From: Acidobacteriota bacterium
Lineage (GTDB): Bacteria > Acidobacteriota > Vicinamibacteria > Vicinamibacterales > UBA2999
Length of the DNA stretch: 64,000 nt
NCBI GenBank assembly: GCA_947465645.1
Contig: CANIBQ010000004.1
Span: forward strand, 59,706-123,705
Direction of reading: 5' to 3'
Shown in pieces: positions 22,343 through 31,020 of the stretch (positions are counted from its first letter, which is position 1; every line of letters starts with the position of its first letter). Under the pieces are notes generated by a model. The model made no database searches. It worked only from the letters and a program-made list of their open reading frames with translations, and was not told where the DNA came from. Made by a program: the position numbers and the translations under genes.

Positions 22343-25030
22343 TCAGCGTGACTGCAGCAGATTGGTCCAGTTCACCAGGACCGTGATCGGAGTCGGAGGG
22401 GCGACGTTGGTATTCACCAGAAACCGCTGGCCGTCGCCCGTCACCGCGTACGGGTAGCCGGGTGCGTTCGGCTGGGTGAACTTGAACAGCGTGCTCACCG
22501 CGCCGACCGCAAAGTCCGATGCGTCCGCGGAGACGGCTGCGGCGTGCACCCTGCCGTCCTGGGACATGTAGAAAATCTCGCGCCCATCCTGTCGCCATCG
22601 CGGAAACGCGCCGCCGGCATTGGAGACCTGCGACTTGCTGCCGCCTCCGGGAAATGGCGCCACGTAGACCTCGTACCGCCCCGATTCATTGGAGGTATAG
22701 GCGACCCACCGTCCGTCGGGCGAGATCCGCGCGTAGTTGTCGTCGAACGGCGTGGCGATAAGCGGGAAGGGCTTCTTCTCGCCGGTCATCGGCAGCACCC
22801 AGATGTCGTTACTGCGGGTATCTCCCGTCACCCGGTACAGGAGGTACTGCTGGTCGGTGGACCAGTCCATCGGGTCCTTGCTGCGCCCGTCCTTCAGAAT
22901 CAGGGTCTCGGTGCCCGCGCCACTCGCCGCCTTCTCAAACAGCTCGAGCGCGCCGTCACGCTGGGAATTGAAGACGACGCGCCGGCCGTCCGGGGATGGG
23001 ATGGCGCTCCGTTCCTCGGCAGAGTCGAAGGTGAAACGCGTCCGGACACCGCGGGTGGTGTCGAACATCCAGATGTCCCGGGTGCCTCGGGCTGCGTCCA
23101 TGACACTCAAGGGTGCGTGGATGCCATTTCGCATCAGTTCGATGCTCTGATGCGACGCGCGATCGCCAACGTCCGCGAGGTGCCTGCCCGTCCGATCGAA
23201 CCAGGCGAGCTGGTGGACGGCGACACCGCGGCTGGTTTGGTAGGCGAGCACGCCAGTGTCCGACGCGGAGAAGACGCCGAACCGGTTGCCGCGCACCGTA
23301 CCCGCCACGCCAACCTCTTCCGCGACCGGAATCGGTTCTCCCGAGAGTGTGAGGCGCTCGGGGTCGAACGCCTGTGCGACCAGCGTCAGGCCGCGCAGGA
23401 ACAGCAGGTGACCACTGGCATAGGTCACGTTGAGGGAATCGGTCTTGAACAGCTCCGTCCGATCGGGCGTGTCGAGGCTGGCCACATAGACCGTGCGCGA
23501 CGCTTCGTCGGACGCCGTGGCGTTTCCCACGGTGAACAGGAACCGCCGGCCATCGGGAAGAAAGGACGGGCGGCCTTGGCCCAGATCAGCCGGCCCCATC
23601 GTCGTCAGACGCGTCGCGGCGCCCCCGGCCGCCGAGACACGCTGCAGTCCCTGGCCCGGGGCCGGCACGCCGCCCACCACGGTCAGCGTTGAGAACACGA
23701 TGGTGTCGTCCCTGTTCCAGGTCCCGTGCGTGCCGCTGGGCGCATCGCAGAGCGCCAGCGGAACTCCACCGTTCGCGTCGATCTTCTTCAGCTTGGAGTC
23801 CGCGAAGAAACCAATCCAGCGGCCGTCCGGCGACCAGAAAGGTGCCTGGCCGCCCTCGGTGCCGGCGAGCGCGCGGGGCTCGAGGGCAGCCACCGGCCGA
23901 ATCCAGATCTGCGTCCGCCCTTCCCTGTTGCGCGCGACGAACGCCACGTTGAAACCGTCAGGAGACACGGCAAGCAGAGGTGCCAAGCCGCCGGCGGCAT
24001 CGACCACCCATCCCTCAGGAGGCAGGACACCGAAACCCACCGTCGGCGCTGGCGGGGGGGCTCCGCGCAGATACTCGCGACCGAGAGCGACGGCCGCGAT
24101 CAGCAAGGCCGCGACCACCCAGAGCAGGTGCCGGCTCGGCCCGCGGCCGGACGTCATCACCGGTGACGCGGCTGAACCCGAGGCGGCATCCAGGGATTCG
24201 AGCGCAAAGGCGAGGTCGAGCGCCGACTGAAAGCGCGCGGACGCATTCTTCTCAAGGCATCGGCGGATCAGACGCTCGAGGACGAGCGGCACAGCCGGCG
24301 ACGCCTCGAGCGCGGGCTCGTCCCTGAGAATGGCTGTCATCGTCTCCGCGGGCGTGTCGCGCTGGAAGGCGCGAACCCCCGTGATCATTTCGTAGAGCAG
24401 CGCTCCGAGCGCGAAGATGTCGGACCGGTGGTCGGCTGCCGCGCCCCGCACCTGCTCGGGCGACATGTAGCCGACGGTGCCCATCACCATCCCAGGCGCC
24501 GTGTCGCCGATCGCGGTCGCCGCCATCGACGCGCCCGAGATCGCGGCTTGCGGCTGGGTGAGCTTCGCCAGGCCGAAGTCGAGGATCTTCACGCGCTCGT
24601 CGGCGGTGACGAAGACGTTCTCGGGCTTCAGATCGCGGTGGACGATCCCTTTGTCATGCGCCGCGGCAAGGCCGCGCGCAATCTGGATGGCGTAGTCGAC
24701 AGCCTTGCGCACCGCAACCCCGCCCGCATCGAGGCGGTCGCGCAGCGTCTGTCCTTCCAGCAGCTCCGCAACAATGTAGGGAGCGCCGGCGTGCGTGCCG
24801 AAATCGAAGACGGCGAGGATATTGGGATGGTTCAGCGCCGCGGCCGCGCGGGCTTCCTGCTCGAATCGCGCGAGCCGTTCGGGATCGCTGATCCCGGCCG
24901 GCAGGACCTTGATCGCGACGTCGCGTCCGAGACGCGGGTCGCGGGCGCGATACACCTCACCCATGCCGCCGGCGCCGACGACGGAATGAATCTCGTATGG
25001 ACCAAGGCGCGCACCGGCGGTCAGTGACAT
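22343..25030 (-). CDS. Ser/Thr protein kinase fused to a WD40/PD40 propeller
   Basis: An 895-residue protein. The kinase domain (about 12-275) has the Gly loop GAGGMGEVYRA, Lys41 in VAIKVLP, catalytic HRDLKPEN (Asp133) and DFG at 151-153, with an APGMVMGTVGYMSPEQ activation region. One membrane helix (about 302-322, LLWVVAALLIAAVAL) leads to an extracytoplasmic beta-propeller. It holds repeated 'SPDGRRVVF', 'SPDGRWVAYTS' and 'SPDGRWIGFFAD' blades of the PD40/TolB type. This architecture is very abundant in acidobacteria and likely senses an envelope signal. A TATAAT box lies ten bases before the ATG. Confidence 0.95.
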   Translation of the reverse strand: MSLTAGARLGPYEIHSVVGAGGMGEVYRARDPRLGRDVAIKVLPAGISDPERLARFEQEARAAAALNHPNILAVFDFGTHAGAPYIVAELLEGQTLRDRLDAGGVAVRKAVDYAIQIARGLAAAHDKGIVHRDLKPENVFVTADERVKILDFGLAKLTQPQAAISGASMAATAIGDTAPGMVMGTVGYMSPEQVRGAAADHRSDIFALGALLYEMITGVRAFQRDTPAETMTAILRDEPALEASPAVPLVLERLIRRCLEKNASARFQSALDLAFALESLDAASGSAASPVMTSGRGPSRHLLWVVAALLIAAVALGREYLRGAPPPAPTVGFGVLPPEGWVVDAAGGLAPLLAVSPDGFNVAFVARNREGRTQIWIRPVAALEPRALAGTEGGQAPFWSPDGRWIGFFADSKLKKIDANGGVPLALCDAPSGTHGTWNRDDTIVFSTLTVVGGVPAPGQGLQRVSAAGGAATRLTTMGPADLGQGRPSFLPDGRRFLFTVGNATASDEASRTVYVASLDTPDRTELFKTDSLNVTYASGHLLFLRGLTLVAQAFDPERLTLSGEPIPVAEEVGVAGTVRGNRFGVFSASDTGVLAYQTSRGVAVHQLAWFDRTGRHLADVGDRASHQSIELMRNGIHAPLSVMDAARGTRDIWMFDTTRGVRTRFTFDSAEERSAIPSPDGRRVVFNSQRDGALELFEKAASGAGTETLILKDGRSKDPMDWSTDQQYLLYRVTGDTRSNDIWVLPMTGEKKPFPLIATPFDDNYARISPDGRWVAYTSNESGRYEVYVAPFPGGGSKSQVSNAGGAFPRWRQDGREIFYMSQDGRVHAAAVSADASDFAVGAVSTLFKFTQPNAPGYPYAVTGDGQRFLVNTNVAPPTPITVLVNWTNLLQSR

Positions 25031-25040
25031 GGAACGGCGG

Positions 25041-25046
25041 ATTATA
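25041..25046 (-). promoter_or_regulatory. -10 box (TATAAT) for the Ser/Thr kinase
   Basis: A perfect TATAAT on the minus strand ends ten bases before the ATG at 25030; no ribosome site is present. Confidence 0.5.
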
Positions 25047-25062
25047 CGGCCGGACGACTTAC

Positions 25063-25089
25063 ACGGTCCGGCTGAAGCCGGACACTACG
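25063..25089. repeat. palindrome family B copy between two genes
   Basis: ACGGTCCGGCTGAAGCCGGA with CACTACG. It lies between the kinase start region and the transketolase 3' end. The TAG stop of the transketolase (25087-25085) lies within the repeat. Confidence 0.8.
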
Positions 25090-26944
25090 GACCGCTTCGA
25101 CGGACCGCTTCGACGATATGGCGGGCGGAGATGCCGTAGCGATCGAGCAGCTCGTCGGGCTGGCCGCTGCGCGGAATTTCTCGCACCGCGAGGCGTTGGA
25201 CGGTGAATCCTTCCGGCGCCACGGCGGACGCGACGGCATCGCCAATCCCGCCGCCGGCGTAATGATCCTCCACCGTGATCAACTTCCCCTTGGTCTCACG
25301 CGCGCACCGGATCAACGAGGCGGCGTCAATCGGCTGCAGCGAATACAGATCGACGACGCGAATGGCGACGCCGGATTTTTTCAGCTCGTCATGCGCCTTG
25401 AGCGCCTCGAACACCGTCACCCCGGCGCCGATCACGGTGGCGACGTCCGCGCCGCTCTGGCGCAGCACTTTCAGCCCGCCGACCTCGAAGGTCTCGTCGG
25501 TCCCGTAGATGACCGGCGTCTTGGGCCGTGAGGTGCGCATGTAGGCGGGACCGGCGTGGTAGGCCATCGCCTCGGCCAGCCGCTCGGTGCTGACCGCGTC
25601 GCACGGGTAGAGCACCGCGATGTTCGGCTGGGCGCGCATCATCGCCAGATCTTCCAGGGCCATCTGCGAGGGGCCGTCCTCGCCGATCGAGACGCCCGCG
25701 TGCGACCCGGCCATCTTGATGTTCAGGTTGCTGATCGCCGCCATGCGGATGAAGTCGTAGGCGCGCGTCAGGAAGGCGGCGAAGGTCGAGGGAAACGGAA
25801 TCGCGCCGCGGCTCGCCAGGCCCATCGCGGTGCCGATCATCACCTGCTCGGCGATGAACGACTGGTAGAACCGCTGCGGGTGCTTCTGCTCGAACTTGTC
25901 GCTGAAGGTGGAGTTCTTGACGTCGGCGTCGAGGACGACGATGCGGTCGTCGCCGTCGCCAAGCCTGGCGATCACGGCGCCGTACGCCTCGCGCGTCGCG
26001 ACCAGGTCGCCGAGCTCGTACGGGGGCACGCCGACGCTGGCGCGTGACGGCGCCGGACGCTGGACGCTGCGGGGCGCCTGGGGCTTCGCCGCCGGCTCGT
26101 CTTCGGCCACCAGCTGCGCCTCGAGCTCCTTCAACGCCTTGTCGAGCTCCTCCCCTTTCTTCAGCGGCTTGCCATGCCAGCCGTTCTTCCCTTCGACGAA
26201 CGAAATGCCCTTTCCCTTCAGCGTCTTCGCCAGGATCATCGTCGGCTGCCCCTTGGTGCGGCGGGCCTCGGCGAGCGCGTCGAGGATCTCGGCGAGGTCG
26301 TGCCCGTCCACGATGACGGTGTGCCAGCCGAAGGCGCGCCAGCGGGCGGCGAGCGCCTCCATGTCGTGCTGCCACTGGGTCGGACCGCTCTGGCCGAGCG
26401 CGTTGACGTCGATGATGGCGCAGAGGGAGTCGAGACCGTCATACGCGGCAACGTCGGCCGATTCCCACACCGAACCTTCCGCGACCTCGCCGTCTCCGAG
26501 GAGGACGTAGGTGCGGTAGTCGGACTTGATGCGCCGGGCGTTGAGCGCGATGCCGATCCCGGCGCAGAGACCCTGGCCGAGCGAGCCGGTGGCGACGTCC
26601 ACCCAGGGCAGGCGCGGCGTCGGGTGCCCCTCGAGGTCGGAATCAATGCGCCGGAGCGTGAGCTGCTGGTCGCGCTCGATGATTCCGGCTTCGGCCCACG
26701 CCGCGTACAAAATTGGCGCCGCGTGCCCCTTCGACAGCACGAACCGATCGTTGTCGGGGTTCCGGGCATCGCGGGGGTCGTAGCGCATCTCCGAGCAAAA
26801 GAGCGCGGCGACAATTTCGGCAGCCGAGCAGCACGTGCTGGGATGGCCGCTGCCGGCCTCAGAGGTCGACCGCACCGAATCGATGCGCAGGCGCGTGGCC
26901 ACGTTCTTCAGCGCATTCACGCGCGAGAGCACTTCAACAGACAC
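25085..26944 (-). CDS. tkt: transketolase, single-chain
   Basis: A 619-residue enzyme of the pentose phosphate and Calvin-type pathways, moving two-carbon units between sugar phosphates with thiamine diphosphate. The TPP site is 'LLGDGEVAEGSVWESADVAAYDGLDSLCAIIDVN'. The pyrimidine-binding domain has 'FIAEQVMIGTAMGLASRGAIPFPSTFAAFLTRAYDFIRMAAI' and 'GSHAGVSIGEDGPSQMALEDLAMMR'. I use the GTG at 26944, eight bases after CGGAGG. The longer frame to 27079 would translate a GTGCA-type repeat array. The C-terminal stop is supplied by a palindrome family B copy. An Ala/Pro-rich linker near residues 295-320 joins the two halves. Confidence 0.93.
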   Translation of the reverse strand: MSVEVLSRVNALKNVATRLRIDSVRSTSEAGSGHPSTCCSAAEIVAALFCSEMRYDPRDARNPDNDRFVLSKGHAAPILYAAWAEAGIIERDQQLTLRRIDSDLEGHPTPRLPWVDVATGSLGQGLCAGIGIALNARRIKSDYRTYVLLGDGEVAEGSVWESADVAAYDGLDSLCAIIDVNALGQSGPTQWQHDMEALAARWRAFGWHTVIVDGHDLAEILDALAEARRTKGQPTMILAKTLKGKGISFVEGKNGWHGKPLKKGEELDKALKELEAQLVAEDEPAAKPQAPRSVQRPAPSRASVGVPPYELGDLVATREAYGAVIARLGDGDDRIVVLDADVKNSTFSDKFEQKHPQRFYQSFIAEQVMIGTAMGLASRGAIPFPSTFAAFLTRAYDFIRMAAISNLNIKMAGSHAGVSIGEDGPSQMALEDLAMMRAQPNIAVLYPCDAVSTERLAEAMAYHAGPAYMRTSRPKTPVIYGTDETFEVGGLKVLRQSGADVATVIGAGVTVFEALKAHDELKKSGVAIRVVDLYSLQPIDAASLIRCARETKGKLITVEDHYAGGGIGDAVASAVAPEGFTVQRLAVREIPRSGQPDELLDRYGISARHIVEAVRRSGP

Positions 26945-26952
26945 TCGACCTC

Positions 26953-27082
26953 CGAGGGTGCAGGGTGCAGAGTGCACCGTGCACCGGGCGGGTGCAGGGT
27001 GCAGGGTGCACTGTGCACGGTGCGGGTGCACAGGTGCAGGTGCACGGTGCACTGGCACGTGCACAATGCACCATTGCACATT
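26953..27082. repeat. seven-base-period GTGCA array between divergent genes
   Basis: About 130 bases made of variants of GGGTGCA, GAGTGCA, CCGTGCA, CTGTGCA and CGGTGCA, mostly in seven-base steps with some six-base steps. GTGCAC/TGCAC palindromes let the array fold. It separates the transketolase start from the next gene and would carry both promoters. Confidence 0.8.
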
Positions 27083-27092
27083 GAACGAGAAT

Positions 27093-27098
27093 TATAAT
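27093..27098 (+). promoter_or_regulatory. -10 box (TATAAT) for the membrane protein gene
   Basis: TATAAT ends six bases before the ATG at 27105. No ribosome site is present, so the messenger is likely leaderless. Confidence 0.5.
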
Positions 27099-27104
27099 GC
27101 CGTG

Positions 27105-27599
27105 ATGCTCGCACTGCGGTACGTCTACGTGCTGGCACTGGTCGTCTGGCTCGGCGGGATGCTGATGCTGGGCGCGCTGGTGGCCCCGACGACCTTCCAG
27201 GTGCTGCAGGCAGCGGAGCCGGTGACGGGACGCGCGCTCGCGGGCGAGTTGTTTGGGGTCACCCTGGCGCGCTTTCATTACGTCGCCTACGGCGCGGGCG
27301 TGCTGCTGCTCTTCAGCTTCGCCGCGATGGCGGTGCTCGGGCCGCGGCCGCCGGCCTTTGCCGCCCGGTCGGCGCTGATCGTCCTGATGCTTGGCGTCGC
27401 CGCCTACTCCGGGGTCATCGTCCTGCGGAACATCGATGCGATCCAGCGCGAGGTCGGCGGTCTCCCCTCGCGGCTGCCGGCCACCGACGCGCGCCGGGTG
27501 CGCTTCGACGAGCTGCACCAGCTCTCCACCCGCCTGATGTTCCTCAACATGGCCGGCGCCTTCGTCCTGCTCTACTGGGAAGCGCGCGAGCGCGCATGA
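27105..27599 (+). CDS. small membrane protein, DUF4149-like
   Basis: A 164-residue protein with four hydrophobic segments (about 4-26, 58-80, 88-106 and 140-158). 'VYVLALVVWLGGMLMLGALVAPTTF' at the start and 'DELHQLSTRLMFLNMAGAFVLLYWE' at the end match DUF4149-type proteins, which recall heme-copper oxidase assembly and cytochrome-like four-helix proteins. No function is established. Its stop overlaps the ATG of the isocitrate dehydrogenase gene. Confidence 0.75.
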   Translation: MLALRYVYVLALVVWLGGMLMLGALVAPTTFQVLQAAEPVTGRALAGELFGVTLARFHYVAYGAGVLLLFSFAAMAVLGPRPPAFAARSALIVLMLGVAAYSGVIVLRNIDAIQREVGGLPSRLPATDARRVRFDELHQLSTRLMFLNMAGAFVLLYWEARERA

Positions 27600-28600
27600 A
27601 GCACACCATCACGCTCATCCCCGGCGACGGCATCGGCCCGGAAGTCAGCGGCGCGGTCGTGAAGATCCTCGAGCGCGCGGGGCTCGACGTCGAATGGGAC
27701 TCGCACGTGGCCGGCGTGCTGGCGCTGCAGCAATCGGGCGCGACGCTGCCGCCCGAGCTGCTCGACTCGATCCGCCGCAACAAGGTCGCGCTGAAGGGGC
27801 CGCTGATGACGCCGGTCGGCGGTGGATTCACCAGCGTCAACGTCGGCCTGCGGAAGGCGCTGGACCTGTTCGCCAACCTCCGCCCGGTCTGGAACATCCC
27901 GTCGGTGGTCTCCCGCTACGAGAACGTCGACCTGGTGATCGTGCGCGAGAACACCGAGGACCTGTACGCGGGCCTCGAGCACGAGGTCGTTCCCGGGGTG
28001 GTGGAAAGTCTCAAGATCATCACGGAGTACGCCTCGACGCGGATCGCCCGGTTCGCGTACGAGTACGCGCGCAAGCATGGGCGCAAGCGGATCACCGCGG
28101 TCCACAAGGCCAACATCATGAAGATGAGCGATGGCCTGTTCCTCTCGTGCGTCCAGAAGGTCGCGAAGGAATATCCCGACATCCGCTCCGACGATCGCAT
28201 CGTCGACGCGGCCTGCATGCACCTGGTGATGAACCCGACGCAGTTCGACGTGCTGATCCTGCCGAACCTGTACGGCGACATTGTCTCGGACCTCTGTGCG
28301 GGCCTGGTGGGCGGACTCGGGGTCGTGCCCGCGGCCAACCTGGGCACCGAGATCGGGGTGTTCGAGGCGGTACATGGCAGCGCGCCGGACATTGCCGGCA
28401 AGAGCATCGCGAACCCGATGGCGCTGCTGCTGTCAGCGGTGCTGATGCTGCGCCACATCGACGAGGGCGCGATCGCCGACCGCATCGTGAAGGCGCTTGC
28501 GGATGTGCTGGCGGACGGGAAGGTGCGCACCCGCGACCTCGGCGGCACCGCCAGCACGATCGAATTCACCGACGCGATCTGCCGCCGCCTCGCAGCGTAA
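27596..28600 (+). CDS. NAD-dependent isocitrate dehydrogenase
   Basis: A 334-residue enzyme of the isocitrate/isopropylmalate dehydrogenase family. 'LIPGDGIGPEV' opens the fold. 'VRENTEDLYAGLEHEVVPGVVESLKIIT' is the substrate segment typical of NAD-type isocitrate dehydrogenases rather than isopropylmalate dehydrogenase. 'AVHKANIMKMSDGLF' and 'LPNLYGDIVSDLCAGLVGGLG' carry the catalytic Lys and metal Asp residues. The reaction is isocitrate to 2-oxoglutarate. A start overlapping the DUF4149 stop implies co-translation. Confidence 0.88.
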   Translation: MKHTITLIPGDGIGPEVSGAVVKILERAGLDVEWDSHVAGVLALQQSGATLPPELLDSIRRNKVALKGPLMTPVGGGFTSVNVGLRKALDLFANLRPVWNIPSVVSRYENVDLVIVRENTEDLYAGLEHEVVPGVVESLKIITEYASTRIARFAYEYARKHGRKRITAVHKANIMKMSDGLFLSCVQKVAKEYPDIRSDDRIVDAACMHLVMNPTQFDVLILPNLYGDIVSDLCAGLVGGLGVVPAANLGTEIGVFEAVHGSAPDIAGKSIANPMALLLSAVLMLRHIDEGAIADRIVKALADVLADGKVRTRDLGGTASTIEFTDAICRRLAA

Positions 28601-28618
28601 CCCTCCTCGCAGCGATGG

Positions 28619-28624
28619 TATAGT
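28619..28624 (+). promoter_or_regulatory. -10 box (TATAGT) for the acyltransferase gene
   Basis: TATAGT ends eight bases before the ATG at 28633, without a ribosome site. Confidence 0.45.
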
Positions 28625-28632
28625 CGCGTTCG

Positions 28633-29757
28633 ATGCTCGACGAGATCAGCCAGGCGGTTCTGTCGCGCGAGGAGATTACCAAGTACCTCCAGGGCACCCA
28701 CGGCGAGACGCCGCGGGCGGCGCGTGAGCGGATCCAGGGCTACCTCGAGGAGCTGCGGACGACGCAGCGGTATTCGATCTACAAGGCGCTCAAGCATCCC
28801 CTGTATCCCATCCTGCGGAAGATCGAGCGCCGCCCCGAACACCTGGAGCGCGTGCGCGCGGCCGCGCGCGCCGGGCGCATCATCTACGCGTCGAACCACC
28901 GGAGCCATACCGACTATCTCGTCGAGCTGCTGGTGCTCGACGAGAACGGCGTCCGCCCGCCGATCATCGCGGCCGGGATCAACCTCTTCGGCGGCCCGCT
29001 CGGACTGCTCCACCGGCACGTCACCGGCGCAATCCCGATCCGCCGCAACACGAGAGACCCCGCCTACCTGATCACCCTCAAGGCCTACGTCGCGGAGCTG
29101 CTCCGCAAGCACGACTTCTTTTTCTATCCTGAAGGCGGGCGCAGCTACAGCGGTGAGATGAAGGGCCCCAAGACCGGTCTCATGCACGCGGCGCTGCAGG
29201 CCGATTCCTCGGACCTCGTGGTCATCCCCACGGCCGTCGCCTACGACCTGGTGCTCGAAGACCACGTGCTGGCGAAGCAGCGGGTCAAGCGGGCGCAGAA
29301 GGCCTTCAGCCGCGAGCTCGCCGAGATGGTGCGATATGCCGTCGGCTACCGGTCGCGCGCGTTCGTGACCTTCGGCACGCCGATTCGGGTGGACAGCATC
29401 GACCCCGACTCGCGGTCAGAGGTGCTCGATTTCAGCCACGCCGTGATGAGCACGATCGGCAGGCTCTACAAGGTGCTGCCAACGGCAGTCGTCGCCAACG
29501 CCCTGCGGCCGTCGCTGACGCGGCGGGAACTGGTGAGCCGCGCGGACGCGATCATCGAGACAGTGCGGGCGCAGGGTGGCAACATGGGGGTCGACACCGG
29601 CGCTGAAGCCGTGGACGCCGCCCTCGAGCCGCTCGCCCAGCGCGGCATCATCGTCGTCGAGCGCAGCAAGGTGCGGGTACGCGACCGCAACGTCCTCCGC
29701 TACTACGCGCGCTCGCTCGACCACCTCCTGGCGTCGCCCTCCCGCCGCACCCACTAG
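28633..29757 (+). CDS. glycerol-3-phosphate/1-acylglycerol-3-phosphate acyltransferase (PlsB/PlsC-like)
   Basis: A 374-residue protein. Motif I 'NHRSHTDYLVELLVLDENG' holds the HxxxxD catalytic pair. 'GAIPIRRNTRDPAYLITLKAYV' is motif II, 'FFYPEGGRSYSGEMKGPKTGLM' motif III and 'VVIPTAVAYD' motif IV. The long sequence and the YPEGGRSYSG pattern resemble PlsB-type glycerol-3-phosphate acyltransferases more than short PlsC proteins. It acts at the inner membrane in phospholipid synthesis. A C-terminal region of about 100 residues has no recognised domain. Proline dehydrogenase follows seven bases later. Confidence 0.85.
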   Translation: MLDEISQAVLSREEITKYLQGTHGETPRAARERIQGYLEELRTTQRYSIYKALKHPLYPILRKIERRPEHLERVRAAARAGRIIYASNHRSHTDYLVELLVLDENGVRPPIIAAGINLFGGPLGLLHRHVTGAIPIRRNTRDPAYLITLKAYVAELLRKHDFFFYPEGGRSYSGEMKGPKTGLMHAALQADSSDLVVIPTAVAYDLVLEDHVLAKQRVKRAQKAFSRELAEMVRYAVGYRSRAFVTFGTPIRVDSIDPDSRSEVLDFSHAVMSTIGRLYKVLPTAVVANALRPSLTRRELVSRADAIIETVRAQGGNMGVDTGAEAVDAALEPLAQRGIIVVERSKVRVRDRNVLRYYARSLDHLLASPSRRTH

Positions 29758-29764
29758 ACCCCAG

Positions 29765-30697
29765 ATGGACGCGGGCTCGAAAGCCATCTTCTACGCGCTC
29801 TCGAGGAGCGGGGCGCTGAAGCGCCTGGCCTCGACGTACGGCATGGCGACGACCGACAGCTTCGCCCGGCGCTTCATCGCCGGCGAGACCATCGAGGAAG
29901 CGGTCGACTGCGGGCGAAAGCTGCAGGCCGAGGGGATGATGCTCACGCTCGACTACCTCGGCGAGAGCGTCCGCACGATGGAGGCGGCGACCGACGCGAC
30001 CCGCGAGTACGTGCGGCTGATGGAGGTCATCGTCGCGTCAGGGATCGAGCGGAACATCTCGCTCAAGGTCACCCAGCTCGGCGTCGACGTGGACCGCGCG
30101 ACCTGCGTGGACAACCTGCGCCGGATCCTCGACCCGGGCGCGCGCCACGGCTTCTTCGTGCGGATCGACATGGAGGGCTCGCCGTACACCGAGGTGACGC
30201 TGGAAATATTCGAGACGCTCTGGCAGCAGGAGTACCGCAATGTCGGGGTGGCGCTCCAGTCGTACCTCTATCGCACCGAGAAGGATGTGCGGCGGATGAA
30301 CGAGCTCGGGGCGCGGGTGCGGCTGGTCAAAGGCGCGTACAAGGAGCCGGCGGCGGTGGCCTACCAGAAAAAAAACGAGGTGGACGACTCGTTCATCCGG
30401 CTCGCCAGGCTGCTGCTGGACGATGGGCACTACCCGGCGATCGCGACCCACGATCCCCGGATGATCGCGCAGGTCCGCGCGCACGCGCTGGGGCGCAAGA
30501 TTGCGAGCGATCGGTACGAGTTCCAGATGTTGTACGGGATCCGCCGCGACCTGCAGCGTTCCCTGCTGGCGGAAGGCTACCGGATGCGCGTCTACGTGCC
30601 CTTCGGCCGAGAGTGGTTTCCTTATTTCATGAGGCGGCTCGGCGAGCGGCCGGCCAACGTCTCATTCGTCCTCAAAGCTCTTCTGCAGGAAAAGTAG
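29765..30697 (+). CDS. proline dehydrogenase, monofunctional
   Basis: A 310-residue FAD enzyme oxidising proline to 1-pyrroline-5-carboxylate. 'AIFYALSRSGALKRLASTYG' starts the family. 'NISLKVTQLGVDVD', 'FFVRIDMEGSPYTEVTL', 'VGVALQSYLYRTEKDV', 'VRLVKGAYKEPAAVAY', 'ATHDPRMI' and 'FQMLYGIRRDLQRSLLAEGYRMRVYVPFG.EWFPYFMRRL' are the PutA-type barrel strands with the FAD and proline residues. I start it at ATG 29765, seven bases after the acyltransferase stop. The larger frame starts inside the previous gene. Confidence 0.93.
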   Translation: MDAGSKAIFYALSRSGALKRLASTYGMATTDSFARRFIAGETIEEAVDCGRKLQAEGMMLTLDYLGESVRTMEAATDATREYVRLMEVIVASGIERNISLKVTQLGVDVDRATCVDNLRRILDPGARHGFFVRIDMEGSPYTEVTLEIFETLWQQEYRNVGVALQSYLYRTEKDVRRMNELGARVRLVKGAYKEPAAVAYQKKNEVDDSFIRLARLLLDDGHYPAIATHDPRMIAQVRAHALGRKIASDRYEFQMLYGIRRDLQRSLLAEGYRMRVYVPFGREWFPYFMRRLGERPANVSFVLKALLQEK

Positions 30698-30915
30698 GCA
30701 CCCGCCCCGCACCTCCACCATAAGTGACACCCGGGCTACCCATCAGGAAGGGAAAGTGTCCACTTCGGTTCTCAATCGGACCCTAGGCTCGTTCAAACAG
30801 TTCAGTTGCCCATGAGCTGGATCCCCTGGAGAGCGTGTCTGGGACAGGACAATCAGCCCCTCCAACCGCTGTAAGTGGTTGCGTCTAAAAGGACGGGCCC
30901 CACACCCCATCCGAA

Positions 30916-30931
30916 TGGCATTTCTCTTGAA
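30916..30931 (+). promoter_or_regulatory. possible sigma-54-type promoter
   Basis: The gap 30698-31020 holds no gene. It contains TGGCATTTCTCTTGAA, which keeps the sigma-54 GG and G at the right spacing (TGGC, then TTG ten bases on) but has A where the -12 element has C. It lies 90 bases upstream of the zinc-ribbon gene. The rest of the gap has a GT/GA-rich inverted stretch near 30726-30764 with no clear function. Confidence 0.35.
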
Positions 30932-31020
30932 ATAGTCGGGCTGTGTTCGGAGAAAGCGCCCCGCTCGTTAGGACATTAGCAAACGTCCTACTCGGCGGGG
31001 GCCATAAGGGGGACTCGGCA

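Noticed and set aside
26945..27079. 45-residue N-terminal extension of the transketolase
   Set aside because: It would translate the GTGCA repeat array; a GTG with CGGAGG at 26944 gives the normal family start.
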